NCBI RefSeq assembly: GCF_004681185.1
Contig: NZ_SRIF01000003.1
Location: 1-64,000 of the forward strand
Direction of reading: 5' to 3'
Length of the DNA stretch: 64,000 nucleotides
Origin: Haloarcula amylovorans
GTDB lineage: Archaea > Halobacteriota > Halobacteria > Halobacteriales > Haloarculaceae
In this document: positions 1 to 8,530 of the stretch, one piece after another
How positions within the stretch are numbered: position 1 is the stretch's first letter
Layout: each line of letters starts with the position of its first letter
Program-made: the position numbers and the translations under genes
The notes under the pieces: generated by a model
Seen by the model: the letters and a program-made list of their open reading frames with translations, nothing else
The model's database searches: none
Told to the model about the DNA's origin: nothing

Positions 1-406
1 ACATCAGCGGCGGAAGTGGTTGCACTCCGTCGGAAGCGTAACCCATCGACTCCTACGTCGATGGTGACTACTGTATGGGTCCGTGGGCTCACATCAAATC
101 TCATCTTGACGGCGGACCGCAGGGGTGAGATCCTCATGTTGTCGAGTCGCCGCACGATCGCGGCGAGTCATGTCACCCCGGGTGACCCGGAGCGACCTTC
201 GCATCACATCCGATGGGAGGGGAGTATATAAATGGACGGTCTCGAAGGTGCCCTGTGCTATCCACACATGGACATGAGCGGGGTATTCTCGGCGAATAGA
301 CAGTCTCTGGCTGACACTCGTTGCTGGTTGATTGGTAGTTCTAGTCACCTGTTCAGTACCCCCGTACGTGTAGGTAGAACGAACGCACGGAGACCGCCGA
401 TAATGA
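1..406. other. No gene recognised
   Basis: Short open frames exist on both strands, but none resembles a protein family and none shows haloarchaeal third-position bias together with a credible start. A TATA-like stretch lies at about 222-231, just before an ATG at 232, but the 74-codon frame behind it runs into the structured repeat starting at 407. I see no supported gene here. Confidence 0.4.
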
Positions 407-715
407 CTAACCAACACCGCAGCGAATTTCGTTGGTTAGCCGCTTGTCGCTGTTGAGCATCGTCGATAACGGGTTGTTCAAGGTACCAACGGCTACTACC
501 ATCGGCGGGGAACATCTTGTGCGGTGCGGTCGCGGAGTCGTGAGCATCCCGCGGGGCCGCCCGAGTGCCGGATGGGTGAAAGCCCGGCGCGGCTTCGCCG
601 CGCCCGGAACACAGCGAACGGTGCGCGGTCGCGTGCGACCGCGAGAGACGAACGGCGCAGCCGTGAGTCAGTGAGCGTCCTCGTTCCGGCGAGGGAGGGC
701 GGCCCCAAGGGTTCC
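407..715 (+). repeat. Structured dispersed repeat, copy 1
   Basis: The copy opens with a 9-bp hairpin (CTAACCAAC at 407-415, GTTGGTTAG at 431-439). About 60 nt later a GC-rich block starts at 502 (TCGGCGG) and runs to 715. The block is nearly identical to 6037-6245. It holds several self-complementary stretches, including GGGTGAAAGCCC, which can form a GAAA tetraloop, and a 7-8-bp stem near 624-641. Differences from copy 2 cluster in predicted loops, which suggests a structured RNA or DNA element rather than a protein gene. Function unknown. Confidence 0.75.
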
Positions 716-743
716 TGTGGGTCAAGTGAGACTGCTCTGTCTT

Positions 744-1430
744 GGGACCCCCCGTCATCGAAGTGTGAACTGCCTCGTCAAGCCTCGAGGCTTCCCGTTT
801 CAATGACGCGACTTGCAGGAACTTAACCAACGCAGTATTCCTCCGCGTTTACGCGGGGGAGGCCAATCGTTGCGATATATTGGGACCCCCTCTCCCCCCC
901 CGCAATCGATGTGTAAAACTCCGAGAGGGGATGAGGGGTCTACATAGAAGACTGCCTAAATTCATCGAGAGAGCGATATATGCCATGGAGAACCGCTCAC
1001 TCACCCAGATTAGATTCCCATAAGCAATGTGTATGTTCTAGGAAAGTTTTATTTGGTAAGCCTTGTAACCATAACCGCACTAGACTTAGCTGAGAGTATT
1101 AGAAGGAATACTATTCCGACTAACCGACCGTCAGTGTCGTTCCGTAGTAGAACTCTCAATTGCTTTCTTCGTGCTGTACCGTGGCTCTATAGAGATTCTT
1201 CCACTGCTTCAATCGTGGACTGGTAGTGAGGCAACCCTCCTGCTGCCACGAGTTACACATCGATGACGGGGGGAGGGGGTTCTTGAACATCGTCGCTGGC
1301 GTAGTCCTGTCTCATTCTTCCCATACCATCACTCTCCTGAAACGAAATCGAGTACATCATTGCTGACACAGTCTTTCGCTCTCACAACCCCCCGGAGGCG
1401 GTCGAGTTTACACATCGAACACGGGGGGTG
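744..1430. other. Replication origin: left ORB cluster with AT-rich centre
   Basis: Four copies of a haloarchaeal origin recognition box lie here, with a core TTACAC(A/T)TCGA followed by a G-string. Two read on the minus strand (744-770, 893-919) and two on the plus strand (1252-1279, 1406-1430), so all G-strings point outward. The ~330-bp centre between them (920-1250) is clearly AT-rich and is a good candidate for the unwinding element. Orc1/Cdc6 proteins bind such boxes in Archaea. The cluster lies downstream of the orc1 stop, whereas haloarchaeal origins more often sit upstream of the gene. The 65-codon frame at 1029-1226 is not considered a gene. Confidence 0.8.
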
Positions 1431-1457
1431 GGAGTGGAGATGGAGAGCACGGTGAGT

Positions 1458-2933
1458 CTATTGCTCGTGGAACTGCTGGAGTTGGGAGTTGATCACAGTC
1501 CGAAGGAGTTCCTCTTGTTCGGCAATCGCTTCCAAGCGCGTATCGTCGACGATCCGGTTCATCATCGCCGCCGGATCACCAGTGAATGTAAACTCCATAT
1601 ACATCCCACCGCCGCGACCGCGACTCTTCCGGGCCGTCGAGACCAACCCATAGGTGGAAAGTTCCTTTACATACTTGACGTAGGTTTCCCGCGTCATCTG
1701 GTCGGCATCAAGTTCGTCGGTCACCCACTGATATACTGTGAACCCGACCGGACTCGGCACAGAACTCCGGGACCGATTCGAGTAATTCGCGACCGCAGCT
1801 GTAGCATATAGTGAAATCTTTTTTTGTGTCGTCAGCCCCTCCACGAGCTTTAACGAGCGGTCTTTGTCAATTTCTTCTTGAGACTCACGCACGTGATTCT
1901 CGCGAACTTCCTCATCACCGCGTTCATCGGCAAGGTCGCCGGCCCCGCGGAATAGGTCTATTGCTTTCCGTGCATCCCCGTGACTTTGTGCGGCGAACGC
2001 AGCGACAAGCGGGATGACATCCTCATCTAATGCATCCTGCCTGAATGCGTCCCGCCGGTTGCCAAGGATTTCCCGCAACTGGGTGGCATCATAGTCCGGG
2101 AAATAGACATCGCGAGGATTGAACGAACTCTCTGCACGCCCATCAATATCCTCCATGAACTTCGGATCGTTCGTCAACGCGGCGACCGATACGCGGCCTT
2201 CGATTTCGTCCGTGTTACTTGCACGCGATAACTGATACAGGAGTTTCGAATAGGCGGGTTCGTCATTGGCTCGGCGACCGACGAGGAGGTCGATTTCGTC
2301 GAGAATGAAAATGACCGAATCGTAATGACGGTTGATGAGATTGTACAGACGTCGATACTTGCGTTTCGTTGAGACACCTGTCTCGGGAACGCCGATATCT
2401 GCGCCAACGTCTATTGCGACAGTCTGAATGAGTTCGTAGACTGCCTGGTCAAGGGTATTGATCGGCTGGCAGTTGATATCGATCACGCCGAATCGTTCGC
2501 CTTTCGATTGACAGAGCTCGATAATCTGTTGTGTGACCGCGCCGATAATCAGCGATTTGCCCGTTCCGGCGGGACCGTATAGTAGCATATTCGGCGGCCG
2601 GTTCCCCTGGAGCGTTGGCTTCAGAAACGACACGACGGATTCGAGCTGGTCGTCACGGCCGACAATGCGCTCCTCATCGATAATGGTGTCTGGCTCGACG
2701 AGATCTCGATTGACGAAGACCGACGCCTCGCCTTCATCATCGAGCATCTCTCGAATCGATCGCTGTGTACTGTCCGCCGACGGTTCCTCATCTACATCGC
2801 TGTCCCTATCCTGTTCCGGGAGTCCGTCCCCGGCATCCTCGGTGGTGGGTTCAAGTTGCTCACTATCGGGGGGAGACCGTGTATCTTCATCAGGAGGAGA
2901 GTGATCCGCTCCCTCAGGATCGTGGCCGGCCAT
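1458..2933 (-). CDS. orc1: Orc1/Cdc6 replication initiator
   Basis: AAA+ initiator that binds origin boxes and recruits the replicative helicase; 491 aa from the chosen start. After an acidic, low-complexity N-terminus (~1-60) come Walker A GPAGTGKS (120-127), Walker B ILDEID (~210-215), sensor 1 ALTNDP (N255), sensor 2 GDAR (R322), and a C-terminal winged-helix domain (~385-480) that contacts DNA. The frame extends 14 codons further upstream, but the ATG at 2933 has a TATA-like AT stretch about 25-30 nt before it, as expected for a leaderless haloarchaeal message, so I start there. Origin boxes flank the gene on both sides (744-1430 and 3152-3391). This marks the locus as an active or former origin. 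Haloarchaea have several Orc1 paralogues, and I cannot say which one this is. Confidence 0.96.
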   Translation of the reverse strand: MAGHDPEGADHSPPDEDTRSPPDSEQLEPTTEDAGDGLPEQDRDSDVDEEPSADSTQRSIREMLDDEGEASVFVNRDLVEPDTIIDEERIVGRDDQLESVVSFLKPTLQGNRPPNMLLYGPAGTGKSLIIGAVTQQIIELCQSKGERFGVIDINCQPINTLDQAVYELIQTVAIDVGADIGVPETGVSTKRKYRRLYNLINRHYDSVIFILDEIDLLVGRRANDEPAYSKLLYQLSRASNTDEIEGRVSVAALTNDPKFMEDIDGRAESSFNPRDVYFPDYDATQLREILGNRRDAFRQDALDEDVIPLVAAFAAQSHGDARKAIDLFRGAGDLADERGDEEVRENHVRESQEEIDKDRSLKLVEGLTTQKKISLYATAAVANYSNRSRSSVPSPVGFTVYQWVTDELDADQMTRETYVKYVKELSTYGLVSTARKSRGRGGGMYMEFTFTGDPAAMMNRIVDDTRLEAIAEQEELLRTVINSQLQQFHEQ

Positions 2934-2953
2934 ACACGTACTGCATACTGGAG

Positions 2954-2967
2954 CATTAAAAATATTA
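2954..2967 (-). promoter_or_regulatory. Putative TATA box of orc1
   Basis: An AT-only stretch (ATTAAAAATATTAA on the plus strand) sits about 21-34 nt before the ATG at 2933, the usual distance for a haloarchaeal leaderless promoter. It lies between orc1 and the right origin-box array, so initiator binding could influence orc1 transcription; that last point is inference. Confidence 0.6.
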
Positions 2968-3074
2968 ACCTCCATCGATGTTTAGACACGCGATTTGGTG
3001 GAGCTACCACTCGTATTGCCGCGATTCAGTGGATTCGCTAGTGGACCGACAGCGAAGTATATTCTCAGTCGATC

Positions 3075-3391
3075 TCATATCGATGTGTAATCGAATTTAT
3101 CACCAGCAACCTGTTGTGTACTGATACTGTACACCTCAATGGTATATAGCCGCCCCCCGTAATCGAAGTGTAAGCCGCACGTCTGACACCCCGCCATCGA
3201 TGTGTATCTCTGGTCTAAACAGACCCCCCGTCATCGAAGTGTAAACCTGCCGTTCTGGCTATTGTTGCCGGCGTCTGACCTGATTTACACTTCGCACACG
3301 GGGTGTTGTCTTAGTAGCGAGCTGCGAATTCACTTTGTACACGGGGGGTGTTGGCTGACCAGGAGTCCAATTCATCTCGCACACGGGGGGT
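3075..3391. other. Replication origin: right ORB array
   Basis: Six origin recognition boxes lie upstream of orc1. Three have the C-string first (3152-3174, 3188-3207, 3223-3246) and three have the G-string last (3282-3306, 3328-3350, 3369-3391), forming an inverted array with only ~35 bp at its centre. A degenerate half-site without a G-string lies at about 3075-3093, inside the AT-rich stretch next to the orc1 promoter. Spacing is tight (35-46 bp), unlike the left cluster. Upstream placement is the classical arrangement for haloarchaeal oriC-type origins. Confidence 0.82.
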
Positions 3392-3502
3392 CTGAAGTCC
3401 GGAACCGTGATGACGTCCGCGTTGGTGCGAAGCCAGCTGGGCACTGACGAGACTGTCTTTAACTGGAATTAGGCGCTAAGTCCCAATCCTCAAGGAGTCG
3501 TT

Positions 3503-3547
3503 CGAGAATCCGGAGATTCTCGTGATCACGAAAAGCTTCGCTTTTCG
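3503..3547. other. Two adjacent perfect hairpins
   Basis: An 8-bp stem with a 4-nt loop (3503-3522) is followed 6 nt later by an 8-bp stem with a 3-nt loop (3529-3547). They sit between the right origin array and the 3' end of the kinase gene. They could act as a terminator for the minus-strand kinase transcript, although no clear T-run follows on that strand, or as a structural boundary of the origin. Confidence 0.5.
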
Positions 3548-3618
3548 GACGACAACGCAGGGAGCGAAGCGACCAAGCAGCGCAGTAGGAAGGGGATACA
3601 GCGCCGAACGCGTATCTC

Positions 3619-5727
3619 TCACTGCGGATTGCTTTGATCCGCCGTATCGAAGGCTACATCCGTGAACTCGAATCGTGCGCCGCCAGCCGCACTTTCGGTC
3701 ACCGCACAGTCCCAGCCGTACACCCCGGCCAACTCTTGAATGAACGCAAGCCCCATTCCAGTTCCCCCTTGTTCGGCCGCAGTTGTGAACCCAGCATCGA
3801 ATACCGCATCTCTGTCGGCAGCTGGAATCCCGGAGCCATCGTCAGCCACGTAGAATCCCGTCGGGAGGCGACCAACACTGACGGTGACAGTCGGGCTGCC
3901 GTGTGTGACCGCGTTCTCGAATAGATTCCGGAAGACATGCTGCATGTACGTCTCATCAGCCTGAACCGTCTTGTCGATCGTCACCTCGAGTGTCGCGTCG
4001 GGAGCGTCTACTGTCGCCCACGACGCCCGCGCCACCTCCGCAAGGTCGACAGGGCTTCGCTCGCCGACTGCCTCTTCGCTTCGGGCCACCACCAGCATTA
4101 CGTCGATCATATCTTCGATGCGGTCGAACGCCTCTGTTATATGCTCTAGTGCCTCTTCATCGGCATCGGCTGTCAGCTGGTGTACGTAAATCTGCCCGAT
4201 CGTGACCGGGTTCCGAAGTTCGTGGGCGAGCATACTGGCGAACCCCTCGAGGCGCTCGTTTTGCGCTTCGAGTCGCTGTTCGTACTCCTTTTGTTCAGTG
4301 ATGTCATGCCCACTCGGAACGATGGCAACGACGTCCCCATCGTCGCGGACTGGCTCAAGCATCGCGTCAATGACGGCGACATCACCGTCCGACGATTGAT
4401 GGGGAATTTCGGCCCGGACGTACTCACCGTTCGCTGCACGAGTGATTCCGTCCCGCAATTCCGCCTGCACCTCCTCGGAATGCGTGAACCAAGGCGTCTC
4501 CCAGAACTTCTCGCCACGGACTATCTTTTCATCGATACCCGCGAACTCGAGTGCAGCCTGATTGATTCGTCGGACCGTCCCATCGGGGTCAAGCAAGCCC
4601 ATGAACGAACTCGGGTTGTTGAACGCCGCCTCGAATTGCCGCTCAGTTCGCTCCAGGTCGCGTTCTCGTTCTTTCTGGTCGGTAATGTCACGCCCGACGC
4701 CCGCCAACATGCGGTTCCCGTCGGGGTCTTCGAGCGTGGACGCCACGAACTCGAAGGGAATCTGGTCGCCGCCCTTCGTCACCAAGTCGACCTCAACCTG
4801 TGTACTCCCCGTCTCGAACCCCTCGTGTATTCCGTCCGTTATCTTGTCGTGGGCATCTTCAGCGAAGAACTCGAGAGCATGCATCGACTCGATTTCGTCG
4901 GTTGAGTACCCGGTCACCTCACAGAGGCTCTGGTTCCATCGGTGGATCTCCCCCGACTCGTCGAGGATGTAGAAGATGTCGTCGATGGCGTCCACGACAG
5001 CATCGGTGTACTCTTGATGCTGCCAGAGTTCTTGTTCGCGCTCCTTGTGGTCAGTGATATCGATGATGATGCCTTCGAGTGCTTCCACCTCACCTGTGTT
5101 AGTGAAGACACCGCGGATGCGTTCTCTGACCCATCGCACATTACCGGTCGCGGTTTCGATGCGGTAGGTGACTACACACTGCTCCTGGTCGTCTATGGCG
5201 GTCTGGACCTCCGTCCAGAGGTCCGTCCGATCGGCGTCAACGACGATATCGGCGCCGTACGATACGTCCCCACGCTCTAATGCCTCGGGTTCGTAGCCGG
5301 TGAGCTCGTAGCACCCATCGCTGACAAATTCCATGGGCCAGCCACGCTCGTTTTGGCAGCGGTATACCATTCCCGGAAGCGTACCCAATAATGTCGACAG
5401 CGACCGCTCGTGGTCTGTCTGTTTCGTGCTATCGGCGCTGGCGGCAGGTGTGGCTTTGTGACCATCACTAGGCGACTCGCTGGTGTCGGTAGCCGGAGCA
5501 GTAGTACGGTCGTGGTCGGCCGGTCGCCACCAAACCCGTCCCCGCGCGCCGACCTTCTTCGTCTGGAGGTCGCCGCGGTCTGCCAGTTCATTGAGTTTTT
5601 TGTAGGCGGTGCGACGGGCACAGCCGAGTTCCTCCGATAGTTCCCTCGCTGTCACCGGCTCATGGGTCAGTCCCATGCTCTCGTAGGCGTCGATGACGGT
5701 TGTGAGTGGAATCCGGTCGGAACACAT
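3619..5727 (-). CDS. PAS-domain sensor histidine kinase with N-terminal HTH
   Basis: Cytoplasmic sensor kinase of about 702 aa with no membrane segments. Order: an N-terminal winged-HTH-like segment (SEELGCARRTAYKKLNEL) within the first ~70 residues, three PAS/PAC repeats (~110-490, each ending near a DITDxKE linker), a HisKA dimerisation/phospho-acceptor region (LAHELRNPV, about residue 505), and a HATPase_c domain with N-box NLFENAVTHG, G1 DDGSGIP and G2 GGTGMGLAF. The frame continues upstream to a TTG at 5751, but the ATG at 5727 has a TATA-like TTATGATT at -30 to -23, so I start there. Haloarchaea have many such kinases without a linked response regulator, and none is adjacent here. Ligand and output are unknown. 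It lies inside the interval bracketed by the two structured repeats. Confidence 0.9.
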   Translation of the reverse strand: MCSDRIPLTTVIDAYESMGLTHEPVTARELSEELGCARRTAYKKLNELADRGDLQTKKVGARGRVWWRPADHDRTTAPATDTSESPSDGHKATPAASADSTKQTDHERSLSTLLGTLPGMVYRCQNERGWPMEFVSDGCYELTGYEPEALERGDVSYGADIVVDADRTDLWTEVQTAIDDQEQCVVTYRIETATGNVRWVRERIRGVFTNTGEVEALEGIIIDITDHKEREQELWQHQEYTDAVVDAIDDIFYILDESGEIHRWNQSLCEVTGYSTDEIESMHALEFFAEDAHDKITDGIHEGFETGSTQVEVDLVTKGGDQIPFEFVASTLEDPDGNRMLAGVGRDITDQKERERDLERTERQFEAAFNNPSSFMGLLDPDGTVRRINQAALEFAGIDEKIVRGEKFWETPWFTHSEEVQAELRDGITRAANGEYVRAEIPHQSSDGDVAVIDAMLEPVRDDGDVVAIVPSGHDITEQKEYEQRLEAQNERLEGFASMLAHELRNPVTIGQIYVHQLTADADEEALEHITEAFDRIEDMIDVMLVVARSEEAVGERSPVDLAEVARASWATVDAPDATLEVTIDKTVQADETYMQHVFRNLFENAVTHGSPTVTVSVGRLPTGFYVADDGSGIPAADRDAVFDAGFTTAAEQGGTGMGLAFIQELAGVYGWDCAVTESAAGGARFEFTDVAFDTADQSNPQ

Positions 5728-5941
5728 TGCGTATTCAGTTTTGCTGAACAATCATAAGCACACCGTTGAGGGAACGCCAGTCGGCTCGTCGATAGCTGCG
5801 CACGGTGAGTGTTTCGGGATCGGTCAAGACGGCTCCGTCGTCTCATGGTAGTGAACGTCGCTCTCTCGACCCCTATGCCCCTGAGGCGGTTCACAACAGA
5901 TGCGATGAACGCACGGCGACTGCTGGGCGCAACTCGTTGAT

Positions 5942-6245
5942 GCTAACCAACACTGCCGCGGACTTTCGTTGGTTAGCTACTCGTTGCTGTCGAGTATCGT
6001 CGGCAATTGTCGTCTGATTACCTATTGAGACTCTCTTCGGCGGAGGACATCATGTGCGGTTGCGGGGTCGTGAGCATCCCGCGGGGCCGCCCGAGTGCCG
6101 GATGGGTGAAAGCCCGGCACGGCTCCGCCGCGCCCGGACCACAGCGAACGGTGCGCGGTCGCAAGCGACCGCACACGACGAACGGCGACACCGTGAGTTA
6201 GTGAGCGTCCTCGTTCCGGCGAGAGAGGGCGGCCCCAAGGGTTCC
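5942..6245 (+). repeat. Structured dispersed repeat, copy 2
   Basis: Same orientation and layout as 407-715: a perfect 10-bp hairpin (GCTAACCAAC 5942-5951, GTTGGTTAGC 5968-5977), then 59 nt of more divergent sequence, then the conserved GC-rich block 6037-6245. Against copy 1, the GCGGTCGC/GCGACCGC stem keeps its pairing while the central GT becomes AA. The rest of the intergenic stretch 5728-6425 holds no gene I can support. Confidence 0.75.
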
Positions 6246-6425
6246 GAACGAATATAATTAGGCGAGACCGAGCAGAGCATCGCTTTGGGACTCGTGTCGT
6301 TACTGTAGTTTCCCCGTTTCCAACGATAGGGCTGGTATCGCTAACAGAATATCACCTTTGGGTCAAGCCTGGTGACACGCGGCCGACTTCGCTCGTCAAA
6401 CCACGGCTGTCGTGGCGACGACCGC

Positions 6426-6785
6426 TCAGATCTCGGTGAGGCCGAGACTATATTCGAGTGCGGTAGCGACCTCGTCCATCCGGTCTTGCGGAATCGAGCC
6501 GAGGTTCTCGGTGATGCGGTGCTCGATAGAGATGGTTCGAATTTGGCTACAGAGCGCGACTGAATCGTCCCGAAGCGCACACTCCTCGGCTGGGACGAGC
6601 ACTTCGAACGGATACAGCTGCTCCCCGAAAGCGGTAGTGAAGGGAACTACGATTGTTGTCGGTGCATTTGCATTCCCCACGTCATTCTGAACGACGAGAC
6701 AAGGGCGGGTCCCTCGCTGTTCAGATCCCTGTGTCGGATCGAGTTCGACAATAACGATATCGCCTCTATGGACGGATATGGCCAT
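6426..6785 (-). CDS. MazF/PemK-family toxin
   Basis: A 119-aa protein of the MazF/PemK/CcdB-fold endoribonuclease family, which cleaves mRNA when its antitoxin is lost. It has the expected N-terminus (HRGDIVIVELDPTQGSEQRG), followed by RPCLVVQND, the TTIVVPFTT strand and a CSQIRTISIEHR region, then a C-terminal helix. The length is typical. It starts 3 bp after the antitoxin stop, so the two are co-transcribed and probably translationally coupled. Its 3' part and flank (6353-6520) are duplicated at 7291-7451. The family assignment is firm; the RNA target is unknown. Confidence 0.9.
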   Translation of the reverse strand: MAISVHRGDIVIVELDPTQGSEQRGTRPCLVVQNDVGNANAPTTIVVPFTTAFGEQLYPFEVLVPAEECALRDDSVALCSQIRTISIEHRITENLGSIPQDRMDEVATALEYSLGLTEI

Positions 6786-6788
6786 CCA

Positions 6789-7055
6789 TTACCACTCTGG
6801 TGCATCGCCCAGGTGTTCGTTTGCCTCTGAGGAGACACCTTCGAATTCGTCAGCGAGGTCGCGAGTCTGTTGTGCACGCTGGCGGTACCCTTCAGCTAAC
6901 ACTTCCCGGGAGACTGGACGTTCGATAACGAGCTTCCCTGCCTCTTCGTGAATCACGACGTCGTCACCGCCCTTGATTCCGAACCGATCTCGGAGGTCTT
7001 TTGGGATGGTCACCTGGCCTCGTTCCCCAACTTTCCGGCGTTCGCCGTCACTCAT
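6789..7055 (-). CDS. AbrB-type antitoxin (MazE-like)
   Basis: An 88-aa protein with an N-terminal SpoVT/AbrB swapped-hairpin DNA-binding domain (GERGQVTIPKDLRDRFGIKG, residues ~10-30, then DVVIHEEAGKLVIER) and an acidic C-terminal tail (~50-88) suited to toxin binding. It is first in the operon ahead of the toxin. Directly upstream, direct repeats TATTCATAT (7059-7067 and 7070-7078) overlap the likely promoter and are a plausible operator for autoregulation by this protein, as is usual for the family. Confidence 0.9.
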   Translation of the reverse strand: MSDGERRKVGERGQVTIPKDLRDRFGIKGGDDVVIHEEAGKLVIERPVSREVLAEGYRQRAQQTRDLADEFEGVSSEANEHLGDAPEW

Positions 7056-7056
7056 A

Positions 7057-7084
7057 CATATTCATATCGTATTCATATTCATAA
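7057..7084 (-). promoter_or_regulatory. Promoter/operator of the toxin-antitoxin operon
   Basis: Two identical 9-bp direct repeats, TATTCATAT, 11 bp apart, followed by a partial third (TCATAA), lie immediately before the antitoxin start codon. The AT-richness also supplies the TATA element. One helical turn of spacing suits cooperative binding of a dimeric AbrB-type protein; this is inferred from the sequence only. Confidence 0.5.
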
Positions 7085-7283
7085 GCCCTTCGGGCGTATG
7101 CTCGTCGTCGTGAGGAACTACTGCAGGGAGACGTGACTCGGACGGCCTGAAATGTGCCATCTCGGCCCAGCCTTCGTTGAGTGCTGTCTGAACACGGTCA
7201 GTCTCTGGGCCGCCGAGTTCCCCAATTACGCGCCGGGGGAGTTTGCAGACGACGCCGAGAGTCGGTGAATTCACCGAGATCAC
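7085..7283 (-). pseudogene. Possible gene remnant, function not recognised
   Basis: The minus-strand frame here encodes a plausible protein tail (around LPRRVIGELGGPETDRVQTA) that then degrades into the AT-rich operator sequence at 7057-7084. It has no clear promoter or start. The position between a toxin-antitoxin operon and a duplicated mazF tail suggests leftover toxin-module DNA, but I cannot assign a family. Confidence 0.25.
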
Positions 7284-7290
7284 TGCAACT

Positions 7291-7451
7291 GAATCATCTT
7301 TGGGTCAAACTCGCGGCCGACTTCGCTCGTCAAACCACGGCTGTCGTGGCGACGACCGCTCAGATCTCGGTGAGGCCGAGAGTGTATTCGAGTCCGGTAG
7401 CAACCTCGCCCATCCGGTCTTGCGGAATTGAGCCGAGGTTCTCGGCGACAC
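7291..7451 (-). pseudogene. Duplicated 3' end of the mazF-like gene
   Basis: This segment repeats 6353-6520 with about 85-90% identity by eye, including the last ~28 codons of the toxin (ENLGSIPQDRMGEVATGLEY and onward, stop at 7360-7362) and ~65 bp beyond the stop. No N-terminal toxin sequence precedes it. It abuts the stop codon of the next gene at 7453, so a recombination junction lies there. It is a non-functional partial duplicate. Confidence 0.7.
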
Positions 7452-7452
7452 G

Positions 7453-8364
7453 CTACTCGCCACTGGTGTGATATCGCTGCCACAGCCAGCTTGGTCTCGT
7501 CGACTGAATCTCGGCGATAAGTTCGTCCCAGGGGTGTTTGCCCCAGAAGGCCCGCGAATAGGTATCGGGGATGTCCAAAGCCTCACTTACGAGAAGCAGC
7601 GAGCCAAAGAGGTCGTATTCGGGGAGAAAAGCGGTACTTCCCCAGTGATACCGTGGCCGAATCGTGCCGAGTAGCCGGACTGGGAGTGCCGCCCGCAGTT
7701 CCGATAGTTCGTGGTCGGTGACACCGAGGGTACGAACAGTGGCCGCTGTGATGCCGCCGTTGCGGATCCCATGGGCGATCGTTCCTTGGAGGAGGGCTCT
7801 CGTTCGCTGCCGGCGTGCCCGATGGGCCATCGTTTCGTCATCAAGTTCATCGGCAAGATACGTGAGCGCGCGAATTGACGCCGCTAGCTCGAAGCCTTCT
7901 TGGAGATACGGATGGTGCCAGGTTGGCGAGTCAAAGCGATGTTGATAGGCGTGACACAGTTCCGACGCGAGCATTTCACCCGCCCGTGCTATGGGTAGCC
8001 GTCCACCGCTGATACCGATATACCCGGTGTGAGCAGCATACCGCCCTGCGATCATGAAGAGTGTCAGTGACGCTGGGAGATCGCTGCCCAATAGCGTCAG
8101 GCGCTCACGGAGGGAAAAATCATAAACAAGGTGATCACGCCACTGGTCTCGATACGGCGTCGAATCCACGCCAAGCAGGGAATCATAGAACGCAACGAGT
8201 GCTGTAAAGCACGTCTCGATATCCGCTGTTGAGGCGAGCGCACTATCTGTGTCGCGTGGAAGCCGCTGGGACAATGGTGGCTGTGTCGGAAAACGCATCC
8301 GGTAGTCCTCGATGGCGGTCGCACAGACTGTTTGGAGGTGGGAGCAAAACTCCGCCTCGTTCAT
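7453..8364 (-). CDS. Uncharacterised 303-aa protein, zincin-like motif
   Basis: I do not recognise a named family. The protein is mostly helical and soluble, with no signal peptide or membrane span. A central segment, ASELCHAYQHRFD, followed ~20 residues later by EGFE, resembles the HExxH region of zinc peptidases of the HELxHxxQH type, but the first histidine of HExxH is replaced (SELCH), so activity is doubtful. I use the ATG at 8364; the frame can extend only to a GTG one codon earlier. The 3' end touches the duplicated mazF tail, so the neighbourhood has been rearranged. Confidence 0.6.
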   Translation of the reverse strand: MNEAEFCSHLQTVCATAIEDYRMRFPTQPPLSQRLPRDTDSALASTADIETCFTALVAFYDSLLGVDSTPYRDQWRDHLVYDFSLRERLTLLGSDLPASLTLFMIAGRYAAHTGYIGISGGRLPIARAGEMLASELCHAYQHRFDSPTWHHPYLQEGFELAASIRALTYLADELDDETMAHRARRQRTRALLQGTIAHGIRNGGITAATVRTLGVTDHELSELRAALPVRLLGTIRPRYHWGSTAFLPEYDLFGSLLLVSEALDIPDTYSRAFWGKHPWDELIAEIQSTRPSWLWQRYHTSGE

Positions 8365-8530
8365 CACGAGGAGTGAACGACTGATTCGATTAAAGTCCGT
8401 TCGATGGAGGCAAAGCTGGTACTACTGCGGCGATTTGCACGACGAGACACCCAACTGGATAGTGACACGGGCGCGATTAGTGGACGATATGGGATCGTAT
8501 CGCTAACCGCGTACCAGCGCCATGACGTTT

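Noticed and set aside
345-830. 161-codon minus-strand frame over the first structured repeat
   Set aside because: It crosses a hairpin-rich repeat, and the corresponding region of copy 2 does not keep the same frame.
800-920. Possible CRISPR-like repeat region near the origin
   Set aside because: No direct repeats with regular spacers; the recurring units are G-string origin boxes.
1029-1226. 65-codon plus-strand frame between the left origin boxes
   Set aside because: It lies in the AT-rich centre expected to unwind, and shows no homology or promoter.
4180-4905. 241-codon plus-strand frame opposite the histidine kinase
   Set aside because: It is the antisense of a clearly recognisable kinase; high GC makes long antisense frames common here.
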